13,845 bases of DNA from Gemmatimonadales bacterium (GTDB lineage Bacteria > Gemmatimonadota > Gemmatimonadetes > Gemmatimonadales > GWC2-71-9): positions 1-13,845 of the forward strand of contig JACCSZ010000165.1 of NCBI GenBank assembly GCA_013812695.1, given 5' to 3'. Under the pieces are notes generated by a model. That model worked only from the letters and a program-made list of their open reading frames with translations. It was not told the DNA's origin and searched no databases. The translations under genes and the position numbers were made by a program. Shown in pieces: positions 13,475-13,845 of the stretch. Numbering within the stretch: the stretch's first letter is position 1; the number at the start of each line of letters is the position of its first letter.

Positions 13475-13845
13475 TAGGTTCGCAGGATGTCGGCGCTGGC
13501 CTCGCCGCGGAGCCACATCGCGGTATCGCCGATCAACCAGGCCAGGGGCCCGGCGGGCGGTGCTGCCCGCCCGGCGCGGAGACGCTGCTGGTCGAGCAGG
13601 ATCAACCTGCCCTGGGCATCCTGGTAGACGACGCGGACCACGGGGCGGGTGGCATCGGCCCCTCCGACCGCGGTGCCGCGCGCCAACCCCATGAACATCG
13701 GGTTCAGTCCCTCGATGACGTGCGCGGGCCCGCCCAGTTGTCGAGACGCCTCGTCCAGGCCAATCCGGAGATAGACCTGCGCCCGCTGCTCGATCGTGGG
13801 GGGCGCGGGCGGCGTCGGGGCGGCCGCGACCGCGGTGGGCGGCGC
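13456..13845 (-). CDS. C-terminal part of a putative anti-sigma-factor-like protein (5' end outside window)
   Basis: The minus-strand frame is open from the window edge to TAG at 13456-13458, giving 129 residues of a protein that starts beyond 13845. It opens with an Ala/Pro-rich linker (APPTAV...PTPPAP), then EQRAQVYLRIGLDEASRQLGGPAHVIEGLNP, a RPVVRVVYQDAQGRLILLDQQRL strand pair, a WLIGDTAMWLRGEASADILRTYQPRVR ending and stop. This resembles the periplasmic C-terminal region of zinc-finger anti-sigma factors in related bacteria, where a compact sensor-like domain follows a Pro-rich linker and a transmembrane helix. The zinc-finger and membrane parts are not visible, so the family call is tentative. 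Its first in-window Met is internal and should not be taken as the start. Confidence 0.6.
   Translation of the reverse strand, partial: APPTAVAAAPTPPAPPTIEQRAQVYLRIGLDEASRQLGGPAHVIEGLNPMFMGLARGTAVGGADATRPVVRVVYQDAQGRLILLDQQRLRAGRAAPPAGPLAWLIGDTAMWLRGEASADILRTYQPRVR

Noticed and set aside
13456..13698. An 80-codon minus-strand gene starting at the Met at 13698
   Set aside because: The frame is open to the window edge with protein-like sequence upstream of that Met, so it is the 3' part of a larger gene rather than a small complete one.

Overview
This is a GC-rich bacterial chromosome segment with tightly packed genes. The best guess for the source is a soil or sediment Gemmatimonadota or a related phylum. 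The reasons are the secreted lipoproteins with short Cys-Gly-Gly-Asp-Asp type N-termini, a large Oar-like TonB-dependent receptor with an N-terminal carboxypeptidase-regulatory domain, a stand-alone LigD-type ligase core, and an unusually long hybrid histidine kinase. This placement is inferred from gene content; no rRNA or other marker is present.

Layout from left to right. A 26-codon membrane microprotein (1-81, +) faces the end of a lipoprotein with two cysteine-paired beta-sandwich repeats and a seven-fold WG/YDG repeat domain (102-1682, -). A 362-base divergent gap carries candidate promoters for both sides. Next come a lipoprotein with two Ig-like domains, a Pro-rich stalk and a TIM-barrel-like domain (2045-3766, +) and a degenerate ATP-dependent ligase core (3917-4558, +). 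Converging on these is a two-gene operon on the minus strand: a membrane/SRPBCC protein (5777-6832) followed by a zinc alcohol dehydrogenase (4608-5780), joined by an ATGA overlap. Divergent from the operon is a PmtA-like SAM methyltransferase (7009-7587, +). It converges on the TonB-dependent receptor (7685-10762, -). The receptor is divergent from a hybrid histidine kinase (10997-13459, +), whose stop codon overlaps that of a minus-strand gene truncated by the window edge (13456-13845).

The common theme is the cell envelope: two exported lipoproteins, an outer-membrane receptor, a membrane-bound sensor kinase, a membrane SRPBCC protein and a probable phospholipid methyltransferase. Only the SRPBCC-dehydrogenase pair is clearly co-translated. 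The divergent arrangement of receptor and kinase is suggestive but does not prove a regulatory link.

I found no CRISPR array, transposase, integrase, tRNA, rRNA, defence island or biosynthetic cluster. I therefore do not claim a new system. The most interesting points are a kinase whose ATP-lid F box has been replaced, a ligase core with substitutions in three nucleotidyltransferase motifs, operator-like palindromes in two divergent gaps, and hairpins at all four convergent junctions, three of which overlap stop codons.
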